From Artocarpus heterophyllus (Eukaryota; Streptophyta; Magnoliopsida; Rosales; Moraceae): a stretch of 64,000 nucleotides of DNA. Positions 22,501-33,928 of this stretch are shown one piece after another. The notes under the pieces are model-generated. The model saw only the letters and a program-made list of their open reading frames with translations, ran no database searches and was not told the DNA's origin. The DNA is taken from positions 7,959,219-8,023,218 of the forward strand of contig CM046341.1 in NCBI GenBank assembly GCA_025403435.1, in the 5' to 3' direction. The stretch's first letter is position 1; each line of letters starts with the position of its first letter. A program made the position numbers and the translations under genes.

Positions 22501-25500
22501 CTAGAGTTTGCTAATAAACGTACAAAAGTAAGATTTTAGCTTAAGTAGAAATATGGACTTTACACCTCAAAATTTAAAACTGTAGATTAAACTGATTATT
22601 ATAAAAATGTTCTCTGCTTTTTACCGGTTTAAACTACAAGTTTAAACTGAAATTAAGATCTTTCAAAATTTTGTGAAAAAAAATTATAATATAAATAAGA
22701 CCCAAACTTTTGTTTGGCACGATTCCTATCACTTTTTCAATTATAAACAATGTAAAGCTCTCACATTTATAGTAATAATAAAAAAATCACTACAATGTAA
22801 AGCTCTCACATGTTATAGTAAAAGTGATTCTGATCAACAGTTTCCACCACCCTTTTAAACTTGCGACTTGATTAGCAAAAAAAAAAAAAAACCGACTTAT
22901 ATGTAAGTTATATAAAAAAATAGCTTTTTGTTTTGTCTTTTTTAATTCATTTCTTCATACGAAAGAAGAACGTTTCGAGCAATTAAGAAATATTTAAGAG
23001 AAAAAAGAATATATAGATTTTATTCGAAAGTACTTGGAGATAGAAATTCATCAAGAAAGAAAATGGCACAAGGGGGCACGTGAGACCGCAATATTTCAGC
23101 CGCCAATAATTTTGTTCTGAATTGTAATTTGCTTGGGAATTAATAAAAAAAAGATCAACAATAGAAAAATGTGATGCACGAGACGGTGGATAATGGTGCA
23201 AAAAAAAATAATAATAAAAAAAAAAACAAAAAAAGTAACAAAATCAAGATGCTGTACAGCCATTCTATAAAGGGAAAGCAGAACCTTCTGGCTTTGGTCC
23301 CCATTTTTATCTTTATTTGATAAAGATGATTAGTGAAGTTGGATTTGAACTATCAGATGTACTTCCTTATTATTAATTAATTTTTTTGATCCCAATATAA
23401 TATATAGTAACTATTATTTAATATTCATTTCATTTCGACCGTCCATTATTACTTATTAAGAAATTCAAGTGGCCTTTTGCATAGTTTCCGGTTCCAAATG
23501 AGGGTAGGGAATTGAGTTGAGAAGGCTTGATTTCATTTTTTAAATAAAATAATAATAATAATAAGATTGATTCCATCTGTTTAGCCGTATTGTTAGAAAT
23601 TGTTATATTATTTTGGCTATGGTTTTGGATTTATTGCATCAATAAAATATATTGTACGTGTGTATGAATTACCTAGATATAATTAATGGAGTTTTTATTT
23701 ATGCATATATGTATGCTTGATTTATTAAAAAAAAAAAGAAAATCGAAAATGGAAAGAGAAGGAGCAATCATTAACGGTGATTATCTTATCTGGTTTAAGT
23801 TGTTCACATGGTGAGGTCCACTTGTTTTGCCAAGGCTCAATCGCTAGATGAAGGATGAAAAATGAAAAAGACTGAAAATTGAATCCACGCTTCACAAAAC
23901 TGTTTCTTTTTTTTTTTTTAATACAAGGAAAGATCAAACTTGTAATTTCTTTCCAACTGCCTCATTCCCAACTAAACGCCGGTACCACTAGATTAAACGA
24001 TCTTAAGCACATTTAAGAAAAAATGTTTAAGTTTTTCGTGTATCAACGAGAAATTTTTATAATTTATGCCTCCTACATTATGGTAACCCTCAATAATTTT
24101 TACTTGCATATCCCAATCTAAAAGTTGAAGTCCACACTGTTCCATCACAATTTTGTTTTGTTTTGTTTTGTTTTTTTTTTTCTGGGAAAAAAACACACAC
24201 ACAAGCGTGCACGCACTTTTTGATACTTCTATAAATTAATATATACATAGAGGAGTAAGAATCTCTTTTTGTATAGCTGAAAATGACGATCAAGTTGACT
24301 CTCTAACAACAAAGGAAAAAAATAAAAAAAAAAGGAAAAAAAGGAAAAAAAGAAAAAAAGAAACACAAGAAAAAGAAAAGGGTAAAAGACAAGATGATGC
24401 TTCACGTTATAGATGTATGCAAGTGATTGCGGATGAAAATAGTGTCAAAATATTTTACACGTAACGTATTGGAAAATCCCATCACCCAATAGTCACCCAA
24501 TAGTACAAATCAAGTTTGAGAATATATAACTCCTAATTGGAATTCATTATTTCAAGAGGAAAAAAAAAAAAAAAAAAACCCTCCTGTAATAGTTGCTTTT
24601 TAAGTACTTACTATATAGTTACCTCCGGTAAGCTATAGATTGAAGTTTTTATCAAATACTGTTATTAAAATTATTCCTATTGATTTCTTGTGATTAATTA
24701 TCTAAAGTGATGTGGTTCACGAGGCGGACCATATCACGTATTTCAAAGGAGAGGGTAGGACGTCTCAATTATATAGGATAACAAGTGAACTTTTAAGACG
24801 TACCTAGTTTCTGAATCGGAAACCATTTGAGGTATCACAGCAGTAGCTACGACTTGAAGACAAGACGGCACTAGTTAATTAGTAAGTTGGATTGCTTAAG
24901 TTGCTTAAACAAGTACTACAAACCAAACACAAACATAGTTTTATTAAAGAAAACATATATATAAAGCACAACAAGAAAGTTAATATTAAAAAAGTTTGAC
25001 TTCCAGTTATAATTCTTCACGTGTAAAGATTTTTAAAAAGCTTGACGACCATATTTTTAAAAATTATTCCGCGTTTAAGCTCATATAAAATTATATAACA
25101 CAACTTAAAACTAACTTTTACGTCGTTGAAAATTGAATTAAAAAATCTTTGAACGTGAACCCAGATTATACTCATGTATATATATATAAATATTGACTTC
25201 AGATAAAGACGTGAATTATCAAACTGTCTTAAAAATAGACCGACAAATTTTCCTTTGGTGTAAAGCAAATGCTGATTAAGCCAAAGTCGATTCCCGGTGG
25301 TTTAATTTCCTTTGATATTGCTTTGCCATCACTATCTTGAAGATGGCCTTTTTACTAGGATAATTTTTTTGAGAAACATAGTCCGTTGTCTGCGGCAAAA
25401 AGAAAAGTCATTGCATTTGCCAAACCCAAAAAATAAAAATAAAAATAATAATAATAAAAAGAAAAAGGGCAAAAAAAAAAAGGACGTTCAAGGAAAATGA

Positions 25501-25754
25501 CAGCAATTCATTTACATCACCGTATGATCAAGATTTTTCTCAAAAGTAATATCTGGAAATTAAATTCATATCTGCTTGTTCATAGAATCTGTCGCTAATT
25601 TCCGGATTCAACTTTTAGACGGGTCGGTATTTCAATTTCTAAAAGGACAAAGGGTAATCCTAAAATAACAAACCCTTTTAAATCTTGACTAGGACCTGTC
25701 TTTGGTATAATCTCGTCATTTATTGTTCCGGTATGCATAACTCTTAAGTTTCTA
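19581..25754. other. Gene-free AT-rich region
   Basis: I see no gene here. There are TTTA (about 21101-21126), TTTTTG (about 20645-20675), TTTTG (about 24150-24172) and A-rich GGAAAAAA-type (about 24307-24365) simple repeats, plus many homopolymer tracts. One shared-box MITE lies at 22735-22858. Short frames such as 20536-20757 + are T-rich by composition. Confidence 0.6.
22735..22858. mobile_element. Shared-box MITE
   Basis: Two boxes, AGCTCTCACATTTATAGTAA and AGCTCTCACATGTTATAGTA, lie about 50 bp apart in direct orientation, spaced as in the other members. The termini are eroded; only the right flank (CAGTTTCCACCACCCTTTT) recalls family ends. Confidence 0.5.
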
Positions 25755-26730
25755 ATTTTACATATTTATCTATGAGAAAATTATATGTTATGCCATATTT
25801 TTAAAGATTGTGTTTGTTTATGTCACACTTTAAAAAGTTTATGCCACACTATCATTCATATTACATGTTAAGTTATGCTATAAATGAACATGTATAGCAT
25901 TTATAAAAAGTAAATATTAAGAGATGGTATTTATGAAAATTTCCCTTTATCTTTTTATAGCATTGGTTTTTGGTTTATTCAAAACTTATACTTCGGTTTT
26001 TTATTTCATCGAATGTATTCCTTTAGATTAGATTTTATACACAAATTTATAATTGCTTCAATCAGTAATGGATTTTGATATTTAAAATGACCAAATTATT
26101 TTCAAGTAAAAGAGAAAAAAAAGCTAAAACTTTTAGGAAAAAAGAAGAAAATAAAATAAAAACACGAAAAAATCCACTTTGTGTTATGAATAAATTAGTT
26201 TGCTAGTGTGGATGTTTATATTCTTAACATCCTCATGAATTACATTATCTCCTTTTTGATTATCATTGATATTTAATATTCTGTAACTTTCATATAACGC
26301 TCCAATTAACGCTCCATTAGTAATATTTTATTGTTGTAACTTATGGTTTTTAGCCTCTCCCATATAATGATTCTTAGCCTTTATATATGGCCTTTTAGAG
26401 TTTGTATTTGTACATGATATAAGAGGATGAATAACAAAATTGTTTCTTTCTATTTTATATTTTACAATTTAGTTCTTTGCATTTGTTTTATAGCACTTTG
26501 AGGATATTCTATATATTTTTAAGGTCAAAATCCTTTGTTTAAAGTTCTTTTTATAGCTTTTACAGCTCTCTTATTTTTGTATTTGAAGGTATTTGGGCAA
26601 TTTTTTAAGTCAAAGTTTGAAGGTTATAACTAAAAATAAAGGTATAAATTTATATATTAAATCTATATGAGGATATATATTTGATAAGATAAAAAATCGA
26701 AAGTACAGTATTTAAATAAACTTAATACAC
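25755..26730. repeat. Foldback element, copy C, interrupted by a solo LTR
   Basis: The stretches 25770-26181 and 26496-26730 are collinear with the reverse complement of copy B (53818-54482): a TTATGTCACACTTTAAAAAG block, then TTTATGAAAATTTCCCTTT, then TTATTCAAAACTTATACTTC, a central AAGTAAAAGAGAAAAAAAA block, and TTTGGGCAATTTTTTAAGTC near the far arm. The collinearity breaks exactly at the solo LTR (26182-26495). It has no coding capacity. Confidence 0.65.
26182..26495 (+). mobile_element. Solo LTR (314 bp) with CTTTG target duplication
   Basis: The segment starts TGTTATGAAT, ends TTATAGCA, and is bracketed by CTTTG at 26177-26181 and again at 26496-26500. It interrupts a foldback repeat whose other copies lack it, which defines the borders independently. 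A TATA-like TTTATATATGG lies at about 26379-26390, suggesting plus orientation. No internal retroelement domain, primer binding site or second LTR is nearby, so this is what LTR-LTR recombination leaves behind. Its size and AT-rich look suit a copia or small LTR family, not proven. Confidence 0.75.
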
Positions 26731-27844
26731 CGCATATAGAAAGGTAACTAACCTTCTAATTATTCTTAATTACGATTTGAAGCTATTATTAAATCATGAC
26801 ATTTATTAATTTTATAATTTATATGTTGTTGGCGTTCTTTACCCCTTGAATCACTCAATTAAATTAGAAGGGCTGTTTTGTTTTGTCTGTTTTTATTTTT
26901 TCCTTTCCTTAGTTGGAATGCAAACATATCCGGGAAGCACAATTAGATCGTGCATTAAGATCAAGAGGATACGTACGTTGCACGGTATCAAATTTTCTCC
27001 TAACACAAAAATGGGGCATTTTGTATTTAATAATAAGGACACTTTTTTTTTTTTTGAAGGGAAAGGCACTCTTTTTTTTGTTTTTTATTTCTTTGTTTTT
27101 AAGATGGGCTTTAATAGAAGATCATTCTTACAATATATTGTGAAATTTTAACACAAGAAAAAAAAGTCCCTGAAAAAAAAAAGAGAGCAGAAGAACATGT
27201 TTTTTTTTTTTTGTTTTGTCTAAAAAAGTGCGTTAATTTTTTTTTGCCCTTTTTATTTGTTAAGGTCTACCGGCGAGGCATTTTGAAAAATGGAGTTAAG
27301 AAAATTTGATTTTGGCAAAATGACCCTTTTTTTTGCAGTTTTTTGACGCAAGAAAACATGCTTTTTGGGCATGAAAACAGTTCCAGTTTTTTTTCTTTTC
27401 ACTCTGTTGAGATTCATCTCATCGTTACAGTTATTTTCGTCTTTTTCTAAAAAAAACTGAAACAGTCTAACTGTTTAAAAAAACGTATTTTTTTTCTGCC
27501 CAAAAAAAAGGGGACTTTTCCTTAATTAGGATTTTTTTTTTTGCCCTTTCGTCAAAATCTCCCTATACTGGTAAACCTATATATATCTTTTGTTTGTGTC
27601 CCTTTTTTTTAATTTTTATTTTTTATCCTTACTTTTTTTTTTCTTGTTTTCTCCTAATTTTAAAAAAATTCTCTTAACTTTCCCCTGTCAAACAATCATT
27701 CTCTAATGTACTAAACTTATTTTTTTCCTTACAAGTCTCTAAAATATTATTTTAGAAAATGTGATCTTTATATATACTTTCTTTGTTGAATAATTTCCCC
27801 GTTGAGATAATTTACATTTTTGTTTTGTTTATCCAATGAAAGTG

Positions 27845-27877
<33 letters not shown>

Positions 27878-28466
27878 TTTTTTTTTTACCCCTAAACGTG
27901 CCCTGTTTAGACGTATTTTTACTTCTCATACGTGCTCCTCTAATAGCCTTCAATATGATCATTTTTTTTCCCATTTATCCCCATGCTTTTTTGGTTTTTA
28001 ATCATTTGACATAGTCCAATAGAAATAAAATGTTATTAGGCTCCGATAGTGTTGAGCTCTGCTTAACTCCCCAAGAAACAATAGTGATGCCAGTAGGGCT
28101 TCTTGGAAGTGGACTCTAATGCTGGGACCCATCGATGCTGACTATTTTTTTTTTTTCATTTATGCCCCCTTCTTTTTTTAGTTTTTATTTGGTTAATCTT
28201 CACTTGTCATTTTGTTTTAGATGTTGACTAGAAAACATTCTTAAATTATAAGGATATTCCTCGTACATGTTAATTAAAAAAAAAAAAAAACAACGATGCC
28301 ATCCTAAAAATAACTAGAAAACTCCTAATTAAGGTCTATACCTAAATAACAAGCCGATGCTTCTTTGCTTTGTGGATCCAGGTTGGTGATCATCTCACAT
28401 TTTGGACATGTAAGACCATCTTAAAGAGGATTTCCGCTCTTGTTATTATATTTTATCTTGCATGCT

Positions 28467-28790
28467 GAGGTTATGAAAATTTTATATCTTATATTTTAAA
28501 CTTTTATATTATTGTACATTTATATTTTAAATTTATGTTAATTTCTTACATTCTTTTCAGGTCAAAGTTTGATTTTAACTTTATAAAATACTTACGTGTC
28601 ATTCACATTTTAGAAATTTCAGTTATTTCTCAAAATTTTTTATGCACTTTTTAGTTTTTCTTTAAGGGTGTCTCTTTTTATGGTCAAAATTAACAGTTGA
28701 TCCAAAAAATAAGAATTTAACATAGATTTAAAATATAAAGGTATAAAAATATTAAGTTTAAAATATAAGATATGATTACTCGATAATCTC
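28467..28790. mobile_element. Hairpin MITE with about 75-bp inverted arms
   Basis: The left arm (28467-28545) reads GAGGTTAT, then ATATCTTATATTTTAAACTT, then TTTATATTTTAAATTTATGT. The reverse complement of 28717-28790 reads GAGATTAT, then ATATCTTATATTTTAAACTT, then TTTATATTTTAAATCTATGT. The arms are nearly identical over about 75 bp, enclosing about 170 bp. There is no coding frame and no clear target duplication. Confidence 0.75.
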
Positions 28791-28929
28791 AAAATAAGCT
28801 ATGAAAATGAAAATATTCCACTTGTTCGTACAACATGCAAGGTCTTTTTTTTTTTTTTTTTTTTTTTATAATAAATAAAGGGAGAGGGGAACATCAAGAA
28901 TCAATAGTACAATCCCGACTAGATTTGTA

Positions 28930-29242
28930 ACCCTTAAAAAGTCTATCCCACATCAAGTCTCAACCTAAATTTATCAATAAAAATAAAAAGGAGAATCCAA
29001 AAAAAGTTCGGAAAAAAGCAGAAAGAAACAATCCTAAAGACTTCAACAAGCCAGAAAAACGGGTGCCCCGAAAGTCAAGCCATGCACCCTTTAAAAAATC
29101 TATCCCGCATTAAATGTCAACCTGAATTTATTAATAAAATAAAAAGAAGAATGCAAAAAAAGTTTGAAGAGAAGCAGAATGAAATAATCCTAAAGACTTT
29201 AATAAACCAAAAAAAAATTGGTGGCATAAGATCAAGCCATGA
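28930..29242. repeat. Diverged 156-bp tandem duplication
   Basis: Unit 1 (28930-29085) and unit 2 (29086-29242) run in parallel. Landmarks are ACCCTTAAAAAGTCTATCCC versus ACCCTTTAAAAAATCTATCC, both then TCAACCT with AATTTAT, AATCCTAAAGACTT in both, and TCAAGCCATG at the end of both. Substitutions and small indels make this an older duplication. The frame 29082-29315 is a by-product. Confidence 0.85.
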
Positions 29243-29267
29243 TTTTTCTTTTAATTCTACTACTAGT

Positions 29268-29274
29268 ACTATTA

Positions 29275-29306
<32 letters not shown>
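29268..29306. repeat. ATT trinucleotide microsatellite
   Basis: About a dozen ATT units directly follow the tandem duplication. It is a simple repeat. Confidence 0.9.
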
Positions 29307-29312
<6 letters not shown>

Positions 29313-32162
29313 TGAGTGTGTATAAATAATAACTCATAAATTGGTCACTACTAAGATCTACTAACATATAACTACATACATGTAATTTTATATGTATGTT
29401 TTCTTAACAGCCCCCCTCAAAAAAAAATAAAAATAAAAATACATATAGACTAACCATGAAAACAAAACCGATAAGAACTCTAGAGAGGGAAGCCATTTAT
29501 ATATTAACCAAAAATAATATGAAGAATATTTCACTTTAATTTTTTTAGGGTCAAAGATCTTAACCATATTTGTTTCTACTTTTAGAAACTATATTTTGAC
29601 CCAAAAGCCAAAGGTCATTATTGTCATCAAAGTTATTATCCTCTTGTAGATGTTGCTTTGCTACGTGTTGGCATGATAGGGAGTGATATTATATAGTTGG
29701 TGGTAACCTGTTGTACTACTGTAAACCAAATAATTATACCATAAAACTGACTTGACATTGGAGAGACAATTCATGGTGACATAAGACATGTCCGTCGGTT
29801 TATCCAAAGTATTTTCATTACACATCTTCTCCTAGAGCCCTTCATTTCTTCCACAAAAAAAGAAAAAAGAAAAACACTTCAATTCCTCCTTCAAAACTGG
29901 GGACTCACCCAAATACCGCTCACCCCCATTGTTTTTGACTTCGCCCCATGTTTATATGCTTGTTGGTTTTAATGATACCATTAGTCCTAAAAGCCATCAC
30001 ATATAATGAGCTTTTACTAATTATTTTTCTATTCTTAAATGTGTTCATTTAACCTGAACATTAACGAGACCCAATGTTATTGAAAACTTGACGTAAAAGG
30101 TAAACACTGAATGTTTTTTCAACGAATTTGGGATAATCATCAACCTTATGAACTTATAGTTGGAGAGCTTTAATTTTAGTAACAATTTTTGATTTCTCAA
30201 GATGTGCTTTGTTTCGGTTTTATTTCTATTTTCCATCATCTGAAAATGACTATCGACTTTGAATTTTATTTATTTATTTATTCTTTGGTCATTGGTCTTT
30301 GTTTGTCTTTAGGCTGTTATTGGTTCCCTTTTTTGTTGGTATTATTGTAATTTTCTTCTTCCTAATATTGTTGAGTTGGAAATCTAAAAGAGGATGGAAT
30401 TTTTAGGTGCTTACTTGATGGGCATGTACTGGTTATTTTTAATAACAGTTATTCCCTCTCTCACTTAATTATAATAACTCTTAATCTCCTAGTTGTTTAG
30501 CTTTGTTATAGGTTGCTTTAAAATTTGTAAATATTTTTCTTTTTTTCCCTTAGTGGTTGGTAGAATATGTAGATAATTTTCCAAAATTTCATATATTGCA
30601 TGTTTATATATTGCTGGACATAATCATTCTCAAGTTCGTATTTTTCATTGGTTTTCTCTTAGATTAAACAAATTGTATAATTAACATGAAACTTAGGTGG
30701 GACGGAAAGGTGGCAGTCAAATCAGTTTATTGCTTCACAAAACAATTTGTTCTTTCTGTTTGTTGTGCTTTTTTAAATCCTCCTAATTACTGTTTTTTAC
30801 ATGCGAGTTAATGGCGGTATTTGGCTTGTAGGGGATGTTAGGTAACTTCACGTTATGATCCTAATGACCCACAGAAAGGAGCAGCAAGTTGATCACATAC
30901 CGATTAGAACAATCCAATGGTTTTCTAGCATAATTTTTTAGTAGTTTTTATTGTAAGATATGAAAAAGAAAAAAAAAAAACCTAATAAGAAGGATTCTAT
31001 TTTTCAACTATAAGATCTGTATCAAAAAATGTCTCTTTTATATGTATATATATATTTCCATTAATTAGATCAAATGATTAAAAATTTACACTGGAACGAT
31101 GTGGAATTCTTTTAAGATATTAATTAATTAAATACATGTGTGTGTGTGTGTATATATATTAATATTATAAATAAAGGGAAAAAAGAGGAGATATCCGATG
31201 AACATGGGACAAATCAAAACTCAGTTTACCGGCGAGTCTTTTCTTTTTCTTTTTTCCCCCTCCTTTCTCTTCTCATCTTCATGTTTTCAGATATTAATGT
31301 CCAATGTTGTATATAAAGAATGTTATATAAGAAAAAAATAATCATACTAGGTCATATAGGTTAATGGTCATGGATCGTATAGCTTGGACCGTAATGGAAT
31401 TATAGACTTATTTAATATGTTGTATTATAACATGTATTTACTTCACTTGTAATATTTCAGTCGGCCTAATTGATTGAATAACCCTCCATTATTGTCGAAT
31501 TTGGCCTAATAATCTTAATTTAGGCATATTTTTGTATCGTATCATTTTCCGAATGATGATTTTATAGATATATTATATATATATATATGTATATATTAGT
31601 GTCCTATATAGTCACAACTTATCAACTAGATACCCTACAGGTTGGATAGAACAATCTTGCGTAATTCAAAATTTTTTTTTTCTTTGTTTGAAAATCGTAG
31701 CCTTGAAGCAGATAGCGCTTCAGAAACTAATAATCACATACTTTATTTATTTATTTATTTATGATGTATTGTTTGCTATATGGATAAATTTTAACAAGAT
31801 GAGCAATTAGACTACCTGTTTCACCTAAATGAAATTATTGTTTTTTTTTTTCAAAAACAAATAAAAAAACCAAACATGGACTAAATAAGATTATCTAATA
31901 TTTGATAAATTTGAATGCGTGCCTCTACATACGTGGCACGTAGTGGATAATTGAGTGTTTACCCGAGAGGCTGGCCTGGTTTCAAGTCAAGATATATAAT
32001 GTCATCCAAACAACATATAGCAAAAAATAAAAAAAAATAAAAGAGTTAATTTTGAATAAATATTATCTATAAATTTACATGAAATAATATAATCAATCCG
32101 TTTAGTTAAACAATCTTAATTATTGGCAAACATTTCCAATTAATAGAACACTCCCGAGAGAA

Positions 32163-32195
<33 letters not shown>

Positions 32196-33892
32196 GTAGA
32201 GACTACTCAACATTATTAGTTTCAACTTTTGCCACACAAAAATTTCAAATTTCGATTGATGTTCTCCTTTGAAACTTTGTTGATTTAGTAATAAAGATGT
32301 CATAGTAGGCGGCACCAAGTTCCTAGATATGTACACATAATGTGATATATATCCGTCTCAAAAAATGAAATTTAGGAGTCAAATTTTGGGCCCTTTTAAT
32401 TTAATGTGACCAATTACATATTCATTGCATGCTTTTAGTACGATTCCTTTCGAGTCATTCATCAAAATTGGTTTGTCCCCTATGATTCCTTCTTGGAAAG
32501 TCACTTGTATTAATTTCGCAGTTTCATTCATCTTCCATTATATAGACACATTGTATTTAAACTGTTGCTTAAGATATTAGCTTTCGACAAAGACTAAAAG
32601 GGTCAAAAATGAAAGCACAATATTCTTCCTTATCTCTCCGAAGTCATAATACAATGTTTGAAGCCAGAAAGAGTTAATACTCTGTCTTTTTCCCCCCTTC
32701 AAAAAATTCCAGGATTATGGGATCAACTTTAGGTACATGATGAAAAAGAAAGAATCAGATTTTAATGTAGACTGGATTAGAAAAATCACAAACTTTTCAA
32801 GGTTATTTAAACAAAAAAAAAAGAAAAAAACTCAGCGGGTGTAGCTGCTGTCACTCGTCTTGATCAAATGGCTCCGTAACTACGTAAAGAGGCGATTATG
32901 ATGGAAAGATTAATGTTTAAAAAGAGAGATTTATCGCTCTTTAATACAATCACATAGAAACATTTCAAGTGAGAAAGTGAAAACCAGAGATTAATTAATG
33001 AAATTAAGTGTATTTTCCTCTACACGTAGTTAACCATAAGAACATTTTTAACTAATTAATTAAGTAGTAACAATTGGATTAAAAAAAAAAAAAAAGTCAT
33101 GGCCAGCTGCATAGAGAACAAACGTCTTTTTGTTCACATTTTATGCTTAGTCCAATGACATAGGCAATTCAGTTAATTATTAGGTTCATGAACACCAAAT
33201 TTCAGAAAGCGGCTTTTCTCTCTTTCGATATTGTCACCAAACAGTTGCCGCCCACATATGTAGAAAATATTGTTAGATAAGCTGGTTCTAGGGCATTTCT
33301 TTTCGGTAGAGTTAAATCCCATTTCTTGTAAGAGCTGTTGAAAAAAAAAAAGAAAAAAAAACTTCTCGGATGGAAACTATCACCAATGGATATGCACTTT
33401 GTAACTGTTAGATATGATCAAAGTACCGTTTTTATACAAATTATCAGCTTAAAGGCATATACACAACAATAAGTATTTTTTTTTTGGTTCTTCCAGAAAA
33501 AAAAGGCCCAAAAAAAAGGTGTTTACTAAATAAAAGTTGGAGTAATTTTAACAAACAAAATGGTTTTTTTATGTCTCATCCCACAACCAAAAAAATAAGA
33601 AACACATATACTCTAAAAAAATAAACTATATAGCAGTATTACTCTCTTAATTATTTCTCCCCTCGTAACAATATGAATATTTTTAGAATTAATAACAAAA
33701 CCTCGGGAAAAAAATTCATATCTTACTAGTTTAGAACTCGTAATGAAAAGGTTTTTTTTTCCTCAAAATAAAATTTTCTCCAACTTTCCCCTTTTTGTTG
33801 TTTTATTCTCCATTTTGTTTATTTATTTCAGATTATTTGCCTTTGATTTTGTTTTTCCTTACTATTTCTGGGCTTTTTTTAATGGGTTTTCT

Positions 33893-33928
33893 CCCCCACA
33901 CCCCCCCCTCCCCCCCCACCCCCCCCCA
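33893..33928 (-). repeat. Poly-C tract (G-rich on minus strand)
   Basis: Runs of five, eight, seven and nine cytosines are separated by single or few bases, followed at once by an A-run. On the minus strand this gives four G-runs in 36 bases, the arrangement expected for a G-quadruplex. It is highly unusual in this AT-rich window. Sequencing or assembly error in run length is possible. Confidence 0.85.

Larger units (their letters stand above)
26731..33892. other. Gene-free region with simple repeats and small inverted-repeat elements
   Basis: I see no gene. T-homopolymers dominate 26880-27700. A TA/TG microsatellite is at about 27845-27880, and an ATT run is at about 29268-29306. AAT trinucleotides lie at about 32165-32191, and TA/TG repeats at about 31040 and 31135. 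The distinct structures (28467-28790 and 28930-29242) are listed separately. The open frames 26846-27151 and 27768-28014 are low-complexity. Confidence 0.6.
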
